Positions 1-7,389 of a stretch of DNA of 63,841 nucleotides are shown piece after piece (position 1 is the first letter of the stretch; each line of letters begins with the position of its first letter). Below the pieces are notes generated by a model. That model did not search any database. It worked only from the letters and a program-made list of their open reading frames with translations, and had not been told where the DNA came from. Made by a program: the position numbers and the translations under genes. Origin of the DNA: CAZMGD01 sp964565705 (GTDB lineage: Bacteria; Actinomycetota; Acidimicrobiia; Acidimicrobiales; Ilumatobacteraceae); NCBI GenBank assembly GCA_964565705.1, contig CAZMGD010000006.1, positions 1 through 63,841 of the forward strand, written 5' to 3'.

Positions 1-564
1 TCCACGCAGTGCCGCATCGGCGGCGTGGTCGAGCTGCGTCGCGTGGGTGGAGCCGGCCTCCGCGGTGGCTTCGTCGAGGATCGCCAGTTCGGGATCGGCC
101 AGCAGGAGTCGGGCGAGCGCGATCTGTTGGGCTTGGGCGTCGGTGAGCTGGTGCCCACCGGCGCCGACGAGTGTGGCGAGTCCGTCGGGGAGCAGGTCGA
201 CGACCGCGGTGGCCCCGGTCTCTTCGAACGCGGCGCGGATGTCGCGCTCGCCTGCGTCGGGCGCGGTGAGGGTGAGGTTGTCGCGCATGCTCCCGGCGAA
301 CACGTGGACTTCCTGGGTGATCAGCGCCGTCCGATCGGGCCGCGTCACGGTACCGGTGTCAGGCGGATGGATGCCGGCGATCAACGCGGCGAGTGTGGTC
401 TTGCCGGCCCCGGCGGCGCCGACGATGGCCACACGCTCACCGGCGGGGATGTCGAGCGCGATGTCATCGAGCACGCGAGGACCGGCCCCATAGTGGAACG
501 CAACCTGGCGAAGTCGGACCGCGGTGTCGCCGACCGTGCCAGGTGGGCTGGCTTCGGAATCTGG
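1..564 (-). CDS. ABC exporter ATPase domain, partial at both ends
   Basis: Read on the minus strand, this is the ATP-binding half of an ABC exporter. In order it shows a linker, Walker A VGAAGAGKTTL, a Q-loop region (LITQEVHVFAGSMRDNL), a signature region of the form HQLTDAQAQQIALAR in place of LSGGQ, and Walker B/D-loop ELAILDEATAEAGS. The gene runs off the left edge of the window. On its 5' side the homology stops at about 564, and the expected membrane domain is missing: the DNA changes there to an antitoxin-like sequence in another frame. The protein would be the C-terminal domain of a half-transporter of the LmrA/MsbA architecture. The substrate cannot be told. Since both ends are cut, it is either a pseudogene or the product of a mis-join. 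Confidence 0.7.
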
Positions 565-644
565 AGCAGTTCGGAGGCCGGCAGTCCGCGCCGCTTCAGC
601 TCCTCATGAAGGCCGTCGGGCAGATACACCTGCACCTTTGGCAT
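561..644 (-). pseudogene. N-terminal scrap of a ribbon-helix-helix antitoxin-like protein
   Basis: From an ATG at 644 the minus strand reads MPKVQVYLPDGLHEELKRRG followed by LPASELLQ. This is the typical N-terminus of small actinobacterial ribbon-helix-helix antitoxin or DNA-binding proteins. After 28 residues it runs into the ABC transporter linker in a different frame, so the rest of the gene is gone. A TATGGT -10 box lies seven bases upstream of the ATG, which suggests leaderless transcription of the original gene. No toxin partner is visible in the window. Confidence 0.5.
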
Positions 645-828
645 GCGCCCAACCATACGCATAGCTGGTTCGTCGCCATTCGCCGTCCGCGCGGCGTGTT
701 GAGAACCGCGTTCATTCGCGGGATGCGGTCGTGAGGGGCTGCGTGCACCGAATGCGCACAGGACTGGAGCGCAGGCGGGCGGTACGACGGCGTACTGGCC
801 GGACTGCACGGACGGGAGGTGCAGATCA

Positions 829-1008
829 CTGTTCCTGGTCGATCGGGTGAAGGACATGATCGTGTCGGGCGGCGAGAACGTGTACTCGATCGAGGTCGAG
901 AACGCCCTGTCGGCCCACCCGTCGGTCGAGCAGGTGGCCGTGATCGGCATCCCCCACGCCGTGTGGGGTGAGCAGGTGCACGCGATCGTGGTGCTCCGGG
1001 CGGGGTGC
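829..1008 (+). pseudogene. C-terminal fragment of a fatty-acyl-CoA synthetase (AMP-binding family)
   Basis: Sixty codons encode LFLVDRVKDMIVSGGENVYS and then IEVENALSAHPSVEQVAVIG, the hinge (A8) motif and start of the small C-terminal domain of acyl-CoA/AMP ligases. There is no N-terminal domain, and the conserved end of the family, including the catalytic lysine region (normally YKRPK), is absent. Beyond VVLRAG the frame continues only into unrelated sequence and a stop. It is a relic, cut on both sides, in the 645-1067 stretch that otherwise holds no gene. A complete homologue lies at 43465-45063. Confidence 0.65.
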
Positions 1009-1034
1009 ACCGGGTTCGAACCGACCATCGGTCA

Positions 1035-1061
1035 TTCATGCGCATGATCTGCGGCTACGGT
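1035..1061 (+). promoter_or_regulatory. Putative leaderless promoter of the Rieske oxygenase operon
   Basis: TTCATG (1035-1040) and TACGGT (1056-1061) are spaced by 15 bases. The -10 box lies six bases before the ATG at 1068, so the transcript would start at or near the start codon. No Shine-Dalgarno sequence precedes this ATG. A 10-base palindrome, GGTTCGAACC, lies just upstream at about 1013-1022. Confidence 0.3.
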
Positions 1062-1067
1062 TCCGCC

Positions 1068-2237
1068 ATGGCGACCTCCGAGGAGTTGATCCGCTCGCTG
1101 ACGCGCCGGGCGCACGAGCACTGGACGGCCAAGACCACCGACCAGGCCGACGACGTGATGTGGCAGCCGGTGGAGGCGTACCTCGACGAGCGCCGCTGGC
1201 GCCACGAAGTCGATCGAATCTTCAAGCGGGCGCCGCTCGCGCTGGCGCTCGGCTCGGAGCTGCCGGGGGCCAACACCTTCAAGGCGATCGACGTGATGGG
1301 CGTGCCGGTGCTGTTGACCCGCGCCGCCGACGGTGTCGCCCGGGCGTTCCTCAACGTCTGCCGGCATCGCGGGTCGCCACTGTGTGAACCGGGCGGCGGC
1401 GAGGCCCGCCGGTTCACGTGTCCGTACCATGCGTGGGTCTACGACCCGGCCGGCGCACTGGTGGGGATGTTCGGTGCCGAGACGTTCGGCGACGTCGATC
1501 GTGCGCGCCTGGCGCTGACCCCGCTGGCGACCGCCGAGCGGGCGGGGTTCGTCTGGGCGTGCCTGACACCGGGCGTCGACGTCGACATCGACACGTTCCT
1601 CGGTGACTTCGCCGCGCCGCTGGCCGAACTCGAACTGGATCGTTGGCACATCTTCGAACAACGCGAGCTGACCGGCCCCGGTTGGAAGGTGGCGTGGGAC
1701 GGCTACCTCGAGGGCTACCACCAGCAGGCGCTGCACCCGACCACGGTCGGGCTGACGACCGTCGCCAATCTGATGGCGGTCGACACGTTCGGACCGCATC
1801 AGCGCATCGTCTTCGCCCGCAAGACCATCGGTGAGCTCGACGACGTCCCCGAGGCCGACTGGCCGCTGGGCCGCGACATCCGCCTGATCCATTCGGTGTT
1901 CCCGAACGTGTCGGTGTCGGGCATCCTCGGCGACCATTGCCTGGTGTCGCAGCTGTTCCCAGGGCCCACCGTCGATCGCAGCCGCACGGTGCAGACCGTG
2001 CTGTGCGCTCGGTCGCCCGTGACCGCTGACGAGATCGCTGCCACGGAGGCCTTCAGCGCGATGGTCCTGCGGGCGGTCCGCGACGAGGACTACTTCGTCG
2101 GGTTCCAGATCCAGGACGCCTTGGGCAGCGGCGCCAATCGTGAGCTCGTGTTCGGCCGCAACGAGCCGACGTTGCAGCACTATCACCGGGCCGTCGCCCG
2201 GTTCGCCGGTGAGCATCCATCGGTCGAGGATGGGTGA
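1068..2237 (+). CDS. Rieske non-haem iron oxygenase, alpha subunit
   Basis: The 389-residue protein has a Rieske [2Fe-2S] motif C98-x-H100-x17-C118-x2-H121 (CRHRGS ... CPYHAW) followed by a catalytic domain with the mononuclear iron motif in DGYLEGYHQQALHP. These enzymes hydroxylate or demethylate aromatic rings, steroids or quaternary amines, using electrons from a separate reductase. No ferredoxin or reductase gene is nearby. The start at 1068 is chosen because homology begins at MATSEELIRSL and a -10 box lies directly before it. The GntR gene overlaps its 3' end by eight bases, so the two are probably cotranscribed. The substrate is unknown; the transporter and Mo-hydroxylase downstream suggest a small imported heterocycle or sugar-like compound (inference). 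Confidence 0.88.
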   Translation: MATSEELIRSLTRRAHEHWTAKTTDQADDVMWQPVEAYLDERRWRHEVDRIFKRAPLALALGSELPGANTFKAIDVMGVPVLLTRAADGVARAFLNVCRHRGSPLCEPGGGEARRFTCPYHAWVYDPAGALVGMFGAETFGDVDRARLALTPLATAERAGFVWACLTPGVDVDIDTFLGDFAAPLAELELDRWHIFEQRELTGPGWKVAWDGYLEGYHQQALHPTTVGLTTVANLMAVDTFGPHQRIVFARKTIGELDDVPEADWPLGRDIRLIHSVFPNVSVSGILGDHCLVSQLFPGPTVDRSRTVQTVLCARSPVTADEIAATEAFSAMVLRAVRDEDYFVGFQIQDALGSGANRELVFGRNEPTLQHYHRAVARFAGEHPSVEDG

Positions 2238-3018
2238 CGATCCGCGCCCGCCGATCGGCGACACGACGGCGCGGCCGGCGCCGAAGCTGGCGACCGAGGT
2301 CGCGCACGCGATCGTCGACGACATCGTCCAGCGACGACTCCGGGCAGGGGCGCGGCTGGCCGGCGAGGCCAGGATGTGCGCCGAGCACGGCGTCGGCCGA
2401 GCCACCGTGCGCGAAGCCCTCCGGTTGCTGGAAGCCCAAGGGGTGGTGACGATCCGCCGCGGGCCCGGCGGCGGGCCACGGGTCGCTGAGATCACCGCAG
2501 AGCCGATGGCGTCGAACGTCGCCCTGTACCTCCAGCGAGCGGGCGGCACGCTGCGAGAGGTGATGGCCGTGCGCCTGGTCCTCGAACCCGAGATCGCCGC
2601 GATCGCCGCGGTGCGCCGACGCGGCGAGGCGGCGGTGACGCTCGCCGCGATCGCGCCTGGCGCGACCGTCGAGGGGGTCGTCGCCGCTGCAGCGGACTTC
2701 CACGACATGGTCGCGGCGTCGACCGGCAACGCCTTGTTCGAAGCGCTGCTGCTCGCCTTGCACCGGATCACCGAGCCGCTCGCACGGCGGCTCGACTACG
2801 GGCCGACTCGCCGCGCCGAGCTGCTCAGCGCTCACCGCGCCGTGGCCGAGGCGATCGCTGCCGGTGATCCGGATGCCGCGCGGGCGTCGATGGGCGACGA
2901 TCTGCGTGCGTTCATCCGCCACGCTGACACCTCGTCGCCGGCGCTCCTCGACGAGCCGATCTCGTGGAGGCTCGGCGACTCACCAACCCGACCGCCGAAA
3001 GCGTCGTCAGAACACTAG
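2230..3018 (+). CDS. GntR-family transcriptional regulator (FadR/FCD type)
   Basis: 262 residues. The N-terminal winged helix (about residues 15-80) contains LAGEARMCAEHGVGRATVREALRLLEAQGVV, the standard GntR helix-turn-helix, and a basic wing (IRRGPGGGPRV). The C-terminal part is the all-helical FCD domain that binds small acids with a metal ion. The ATG at 2230 overlaps the end of the oxygenase gene. It is likely the local repressor of the Rieske/transporter/Mo-hydroxylase block; its effector is probably a substrate or intermediate of that pathway (inference). Confidence 0.88.
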   Translation: MGDDPRPPIGDTTARPAPKLATEVAHAIVDDIVQRRLRAGARLAGEARMCAEHGVGRATVREALRLLEAQGVVTIRRGPGGGPRVAEITAEPMASNVALYLQRAGGTLREVMAVRLVLEPEIAAIAAVRRRGEAAVTLAAIAPGATVEGVVAAAADFHDMVAASTGNALFEALLLALHRITEPLARRLDYGPTRRAELLSAHRAVAEAIAAGDPDAARASMGDDLRAFIRHADTSSPALLDEPISWRLGDSPTRPPKASSEH

Positions 3019-3090
3019 CGACGCCTGCGCGAGTCGCGCTAAGGTGCCGGCAGTCGGGCATCGAACCGGCAGCGAGTTCCAGGGGGGAAC

Positions 3091-4319
3091 ATGACCAACC
3101 GTCTCTCGGTCGTACGGCGCGCGCTCGCTGCGACCGCCGCGTGCACCATGATCGTTGCCGCCTGCGGGGGTGACGACGGCGACGATGCGGCGGCCACGAC
3201 CGCCGCCGTCGCCACCACTGCCGGATCCACGGATTCGACGGCCGCGGGCGACAGCAGCGGCGCGGATGCCGCCGCGGCGCGTGTCGCCACGTTCTTGCAG
3301 CCCGTGGAGGAGCTCCCGTTCAACGAACCGGTGGCCATGGAATCCGGGAAGACGATCTTCTACATCAAGTGCGGTGTACCGGTGTGCGAGGAGATCGGCA
3401 CCGGTGTCGAGTCGGCGGCCGCCGCGGTGGGTTGGACCGTGGAATCGACCTCGCACCAGGACACACCCGACACCGTGGCGTCGGCATGGGACGCGGCGAT
3501 CGCCGCCCAGCCCGACGTCGTGATGACCAGCGGCAACCCGCGCGAGTGGTTCGCCGACCAGCTGGCGACGCTGGAGGAGCAGGGCGTCCCGGTCATCACC
3601 TGGTCGATCCCGGAGCCGTACGAACCCGGCGACGGCATCGACGTGAACCTGCTCACCAACGACGACTACTTCTTCTACGGCATGCTGATGGCCGACTACG
3701 CCACGGTGAACAGCACGACGCAGGACATTCTGTTCGTCGGGCTGCCGACGTTCCCGGTGCTGTCGACGGTGCAGGAAGGGTTCAACTCCGAGATCGCCAT
3801 CGCCTGTGCCACTTGCACGGTGACGACCATGGAGGTGGCAGTGACCGACCTGGGGACGAACCTGCCCGGGATGGTGGTGTCGGAGCTCCAGAAGAACCCC
3901 GACATCGACATGGTGATCTACGCCTTCGGCGGGATGCTGTTCGGGGTGCCCGAAGCCATCGATTCCGCCGGCCTCGGCGATCAGGCGGTCGCCATCTCGC
4001 AGGCCGGAGGGCCGCTCAACTTCGGCTACATCGCCGCCGGCGAGCATCAGGTGGCGGAGGTCGCGCTGGCGTCCGAGCTGCTCGGCTGGCGAGCGGTCGA
4101 CGCCGCCGCACGGATCTTCGCCGNNNNNNNNNNTTCGCCGGCGAGGGCCCCGGCCGCGCCGAAGCGCCTCCCGAGGCGGTGGTCGACGGCCACCCCGACA
4201 TCCTCGCCAGCGGCCTCCCCTTGCAGATCCTCGAAGCCGATTCGATCGCCGACCCGACGGCGCTGTGGGTCGGCGTGGACGGCTTCCAGGAGCAGTTCAG
4301 CGCGCTGTGGGGCATCTGA
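3091..4319 (+). CDS. Sugar-type ABC transporter substrate-binding lipoprotein, interrupted by an assembly gap
   Basis: The protein begins with a basic signal peptide and a lipobox (MIVAAC), followed by a Thr/Ala/Asp-rich linker and a type-1 periplasmic-binding fold of the ribose/xylose class (for example VVMTSGNPREWF, VPVITWSIPEP). A run of ten N at 4124-4133 throws the apparent frame. Both sides of the run carry the same seven bases TTCGCCG. Collapsing that overlap restores one continuous frame (ARIFAGEGPG) ending at 4319, so the gene is probably intact at about 403 residues. It heads the importer operon with 4357-6108 and 6105-7352. A GGGGGG-rich Shine-Dalgarno lies just before the ATG. Confidence 0.88.
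4124..4133. other. Assembly gap of 10 N, probably a false gap
   Basis: Ten N inside the binding-protein gene. The seven bases before (4117-4123) and after (4134-4140) are identical (TTCGCCG). Removing the N and one copy, 17 bases in total, joins the two reading frames exactly. Confidence 0.85.
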
Positions 4320-4356
4320 GCCCGATGAGCCGGTCCACCCGGCCGCGCCGCCGTCG

Positions 4357-6108
4357 ATGACGGTCGACACGCTCGACCACCGAGGGGCCCGATCGACGTC
4401 GGGCTCCTCGGCCGTGCTCCACGTCGAGTCGCTGTCCAAGACCTACCCCGGCCAGGTGGCGCTCGACCGCGCCACGCTCACGGTGGCGGCGGGCGAGGTG
4501 CACGCGCTCGTCGGCCAGAACGGTTCGGGCAAGTCGACGCTGATCAAGCTGCTCGGTGGCTACGTCAAGGCCGATCACGGTGCCGAGGTGTGGCTCGGTG
4601 GGCAGCCGGTCGACCTGTGGGGCCTCGACCGCGCCACGCGGCGCCGGGTGCGGATCGTGCACCAGGACCTCGGTCTGGTGCCGTCGCTGTCCACCGTCGA
4701 CAACCTCGGTCTCGGCCGAGGCTACGAGACGGGCGCGGGCGGCCGCGTGCTGTGGCGCCGGGAGGTCAAGCGAGCGCAGGAACTGCTGCTGGGCTTCGGG
4801 TTGGCGCCCGATGTGCGCCGGCCCGTCGGGCAGTTGTCCGCGGCCGAGCGGGCGGCGGTGGCGATCGTGCGCGCCATGCAGGACTGGGATTCGCAGCAGC
4901 CTGGGCTGCTCGTGCTCGACGAGCCGACCGCATCGCTCAACCGCGGCGAGGTCGACGCCCTCTTCCGTGAGGTGCGCCGCATCGCCGAGCTCGGCGCCGG
5001 GGTGCTGTTCGTGAGCCACCTGCTCGACGAGGTGCTCGACCTGGCGGACCGGGTGACCGTGCTGCGCGACGGCCAGGTGGTGGCCTCGGGCGTGCCGGTC
5101 GCCGGGCTCGACGAGCGGGCGCTGGTCGAACTGATCGTCGGCCGTTCGGTCAGCGAACTGTTCCCCGACACCGTCCATGCGGTCGGTCGCCCCGTGCTCG
5201 AGGCCGAGATGCTGGTTGGCGCCGTGCTGCGGGGCGTCAGCTTCAAGGTGCACGAGGGTGAGGTGCTCGGCGTCGCCGGCCTCGTCGGCTCCGGCCGCGA
5301 GGAGGTGGCGGGAGCGTTGTTCGGCGCGACGCCGAGGTTCGCCGGCAAGGTGCTCGTCGACAAGCGCAAGGTGTTCGCGACGCCACGAGACTCGATCATC
5401 GCCCGCATCGCGTACGTGCCCGCCGACCGCAAGGCGGCGGCCCTCGATGCGCAGGACCGGCTGTACCAGCACATCGCGCTGCCACGCCTGGGCCCGTTGC
5501 AGTCCCGCGTTCGGTTGCGCCATCGGGACACGCGTCGGGAAGCGCAGCGGTGGACCGAGGCGCTCGACGTCCAACCGCCGCTCTTGGAGCGGAAGATGGA
5601 GAAGTTCAGTGGTGGCAACCAGCAGAAGGCGGTGCTCGCCCGCTGGCTGCGAACCGAGCCGAAGGTGCTGTTGCTCGACGAGCCCACCCAGGGTGTCGAC
5701 GTCGGAGCCAAGGCGTCGATCTACCGCCAGATCCGCACCGCTGCCGACCAGGGCGCGGCGGTGCTCGTCGCGTCGTCGGACGCCGAGGAGCTGGTGCACC
5801 TCTGTGACCGTGTCCTGGTGCTCAGGTCGGGTGCGATCGCGAACGAGCTCCGCGGCAACACGTTGAGCGAGGACCGTCTGGTCGCCGAGACGTTGGGTGC
5901 GACGTCGCACCGCAAGTCGATGCGGGTCGTTCGCGAGCCCATACGTGTCACCGTCATCCGTGACGACGACGACCTGCCGCCGCCGAGCCAGCCCGACGAG
6001 CCCGTGGCGGGCGAGATCGAGGCGCGCCCGCCCGCGCCGGCGCGCGGTCGACTTGCCCGCACCTGGCGAGCGATGGTCGAGCGCGCCCGCCGGGGGAGAC
6101 CCCGATGA
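4357..6108 (+). CDS. Sugar ABC transporter ATP-binding protein with two ATPase domains (RbsA/XylG type)
   Basis: 583 residues with two nucleotide-binding domains in tandem. The first has Walker A GQNGSGKST and Walker B LLVLDEPTASLN. The second has a degenerate Walker A (GLVGSGREE), as is usual in this family, with signature FSGGNQQK and Walker B VLLLDEPTQGVD. It energises import of the ligand of 3091-4319 through the permease 6105-7352. A 60-residue Arg/Pro-rich tail after the second domain is longer than in RbsA. The start at 4357 is the first ATG after the binding-protein stop that lies in the homologous frame. It overlaps the permease by ATGA. Confidence 0.92.
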   Translation: MTVDTLDHRGARSTSGSSAVLHVESLSKTYPGQVALDRATLTVAAGEVHALVGQNGSGKSTLIKLLGGYVKADHGAEVWLGGQPVDLWGLDRATRRRVRIVHQDLGLVPSLSTVDNLGLGRGYETGAGGRVLWRREVKRAQELLLGFGLAPDVRRPVGQLSAAERAAVAIVRAMQDWDSQQPGLLVLDEPTASLNRGEVDALFREVRRIAELGAGVLFVSHLLDEVLDLADRVTVLRDGQVVASGVPVAGLDERALVELIVGRSVSELFPDTVHAVGRPVLEAEMLVGAVLRGVSFKVHEGEVLGVAGLVGSGREEVAGALFGATPRFAGKVLVDKRKVFATPRDSIIARIAYVPADRKAAALDAQDRLYQHIALPRLGPLQSRVRLRHRDTRREAQRWTEALDVQPPLLERKMEKFSGGNQQKAVLARWLRTEPKVLLLDEPTQGVDVGAKASIYRQIRTAADQGAAVLVASSDAEELVHLCDRVLVLRSGAIANELRGNTLSEDRLVAETLGATSHRKSMRVVREPIRVTVIRDDDDLPPPSQPDEPVAGEIEARPPAPARGRLARTWRAMVERARRGRPR

Positions 6109-7352
6109 AGATCGACGAGCGCACCGGCGAGGTGACCCACCGCCCGACGCTGAAGAAGCATCCGATCACCCGGCGTCACCAGGTGGTCGAACGACGCGTC
6201 GACAGGACCAAGAAGATCGACAGTCGCTTCGACACGCGTCCGTCGCCGATCAAGTGGAAGACCTTCCACCCACGGAACATCGGCGTGGTGTACCTGTATG
6301 CGCTGATCTGGCTCGTGTTCATGATCTGGGTGCCGGAGACGTGGTTCACCTGGTTGACGCATCGGTCGGTGCTCAACCAGAACGCGATCCTGGTGATCGT
6401 CGCCCTCGGGCTGCTCGTGCCGCTGGCGGCCGGGGTGTTCGACCTCTCGATCGCCGGCATGGTGTCGGCCAGCGCGGTGGTGGTCGGGTGGGGGATGATC
6501 GAGGCCGGTTGGTCGATGCCCGTCGCGATCGTCGCCGCGCTGCTCCTCGGCTTCGTCGTCGGTAACGTCAACGGGTTCCTCGTCGTCTACATCAAGATCG
6601 ACTCGTTCATCGCGACGCTCGGCATGAGCTCCGTGCTGACCGCGTTCGCGGTCTGGCGATCGAACAACCGGTCGATCATCGGGTTCCCCGACAGCTTCAA
6701 GTCGCTGACCTCGAAGTTCGCCCTCGACCTCAACAAGACGGTGTTCTACGGTCTGATCATCGCGTTCGTGCTGTGGTTCGTGTTCGAGCACACGGCCGTG
6801 GGCCGCTACCTCTTCGCGACCGGCGGCGCGAGGGAGGCAGCCCGGCTCGCAGGGGTGCAGACCGACCGATACGTCTGGGGGTCACTGGTCGCGTCGTCGG
6901 TGCTCGCCGCGTTCGCCGGGATCCTGCTCGCCTCCCAGTTCGGATCGACCACGGCGCAGTCGGGCTCGCCCTACCTGCTGCCGGCGTTCGCTGCCGCGTT
7001 CCTGGGATCCACGCAGTTCAAGGGCCGGTTCAACGTCTGGGGCACGCTGCTCGCGGTGTTCGTGCTCCAGTCGGGGGTCAAAGGCCTCCAGCTGGCAGGC
7101 GTGGGCACGACGTGGATCGAAGCGTTGTTCTTCGGTGTCGCGTTGATCGTCGCGGTCGGGCTCTCGTCGTATCGCCGGCGAGTGCACGGCGGCCAGCGCC
7201 GTTGGTGGCGGCGTGAGGAGAGCGGCCCCGACTACTTCCTCGGCAAGCTGCTCGGCTGGGGCAAGCCCAAGACGGAACAGTCGAAGCGCAACGCGCAGGA
7301 TTGGTGGTTCGATCCCGAAGACGCCGAGGGCCACCACATCAAACCGAGCTGA
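6105..7352 (+). CDS. Sugar ABC transporter permease (RbsC/XylH type)
   Basis: 415 residues with about ten hydrophobic segments between residues 60 and 360. It carries the family pattern NVNGFLVVYIKIDSFIATLG, plus the EAA-like cytoplasmic loop ATGGAREAARLAGV that contacts the ATPase. A charged N-terminal tail of about 55 residues and a C-terminal tail of about 50 residues flank the membrane core. One permease gene is enough, since this class works as a homodimer. The ATG overlaps the stop of the ATPase gene. Substrate by class: ribose, xylose or another small polar molecule; not resolvable here. Confidence 0.9.
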   Translation: MKIDERTGEVTHRPTLKKHPITRRHQVVERRVDRTKKIDSRFDTRPSPIKWKTFHPRNIGVVYLYALIWLVFMIWVPETWFTWLTHRSVLNQNAILVIVALGLLVPLAAGVFDLSIAGMVSASAVVVGWGMIEAGWSMPVAIVAALLLGFVVGNVNGFLVVYIKIDSFIATLGMSSVLTAFAVWRSNNRSIIGFPDSFKSLTSKFALDLNKTVFYGLIIAFVLWFVFEHTAVGRYLFATGGAREAARLAGVQTDRYVWGSLVASSVLAAFAGILLASQFGSTTAQSGSPYLLPAFAAAFLGSTQFKGRFNVWGTLLAVFVLQSGVKGLQLAGVGTTWIEALFFGVALIVAVGLSSYRRRVHGGQRRWWRREESGPDYFLGKLLGWGKPKTEQSKRNAQDWWFDPEDAEGHHIKPS

Positions 7353-7389
7353 CGCCTGTCGGCGCCGGAGCACAAGGGGAAACGAGACG

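Noticed and set aside
1005..1030. tRNA T-arm-like sequence (GGTTCGAACC)
   Set aside because: A matching acceptor stem, anticodon arm and D arm could not be found around it on either strand; the 10-base palindrome alone explains the likeness.
1032..2771. 579-codon minus-strand ORF opposite the Rieske and GntR genes
   Set aside because: Antisense shadow; the plus-strand genes have complete motifs.
4297..5910. 537-codon minus-strand ORF opposite the sugar ATPase
   Set aside because: Low-complexity His/Arg/Gln composition typical of a shadow frame.
3091..6108. One 1005-residue fusion of binding protein and ATPase
   Set aside because: It exists only because the ten N keep a frame open. The second half of the binding protein continues in another frame to 4319.
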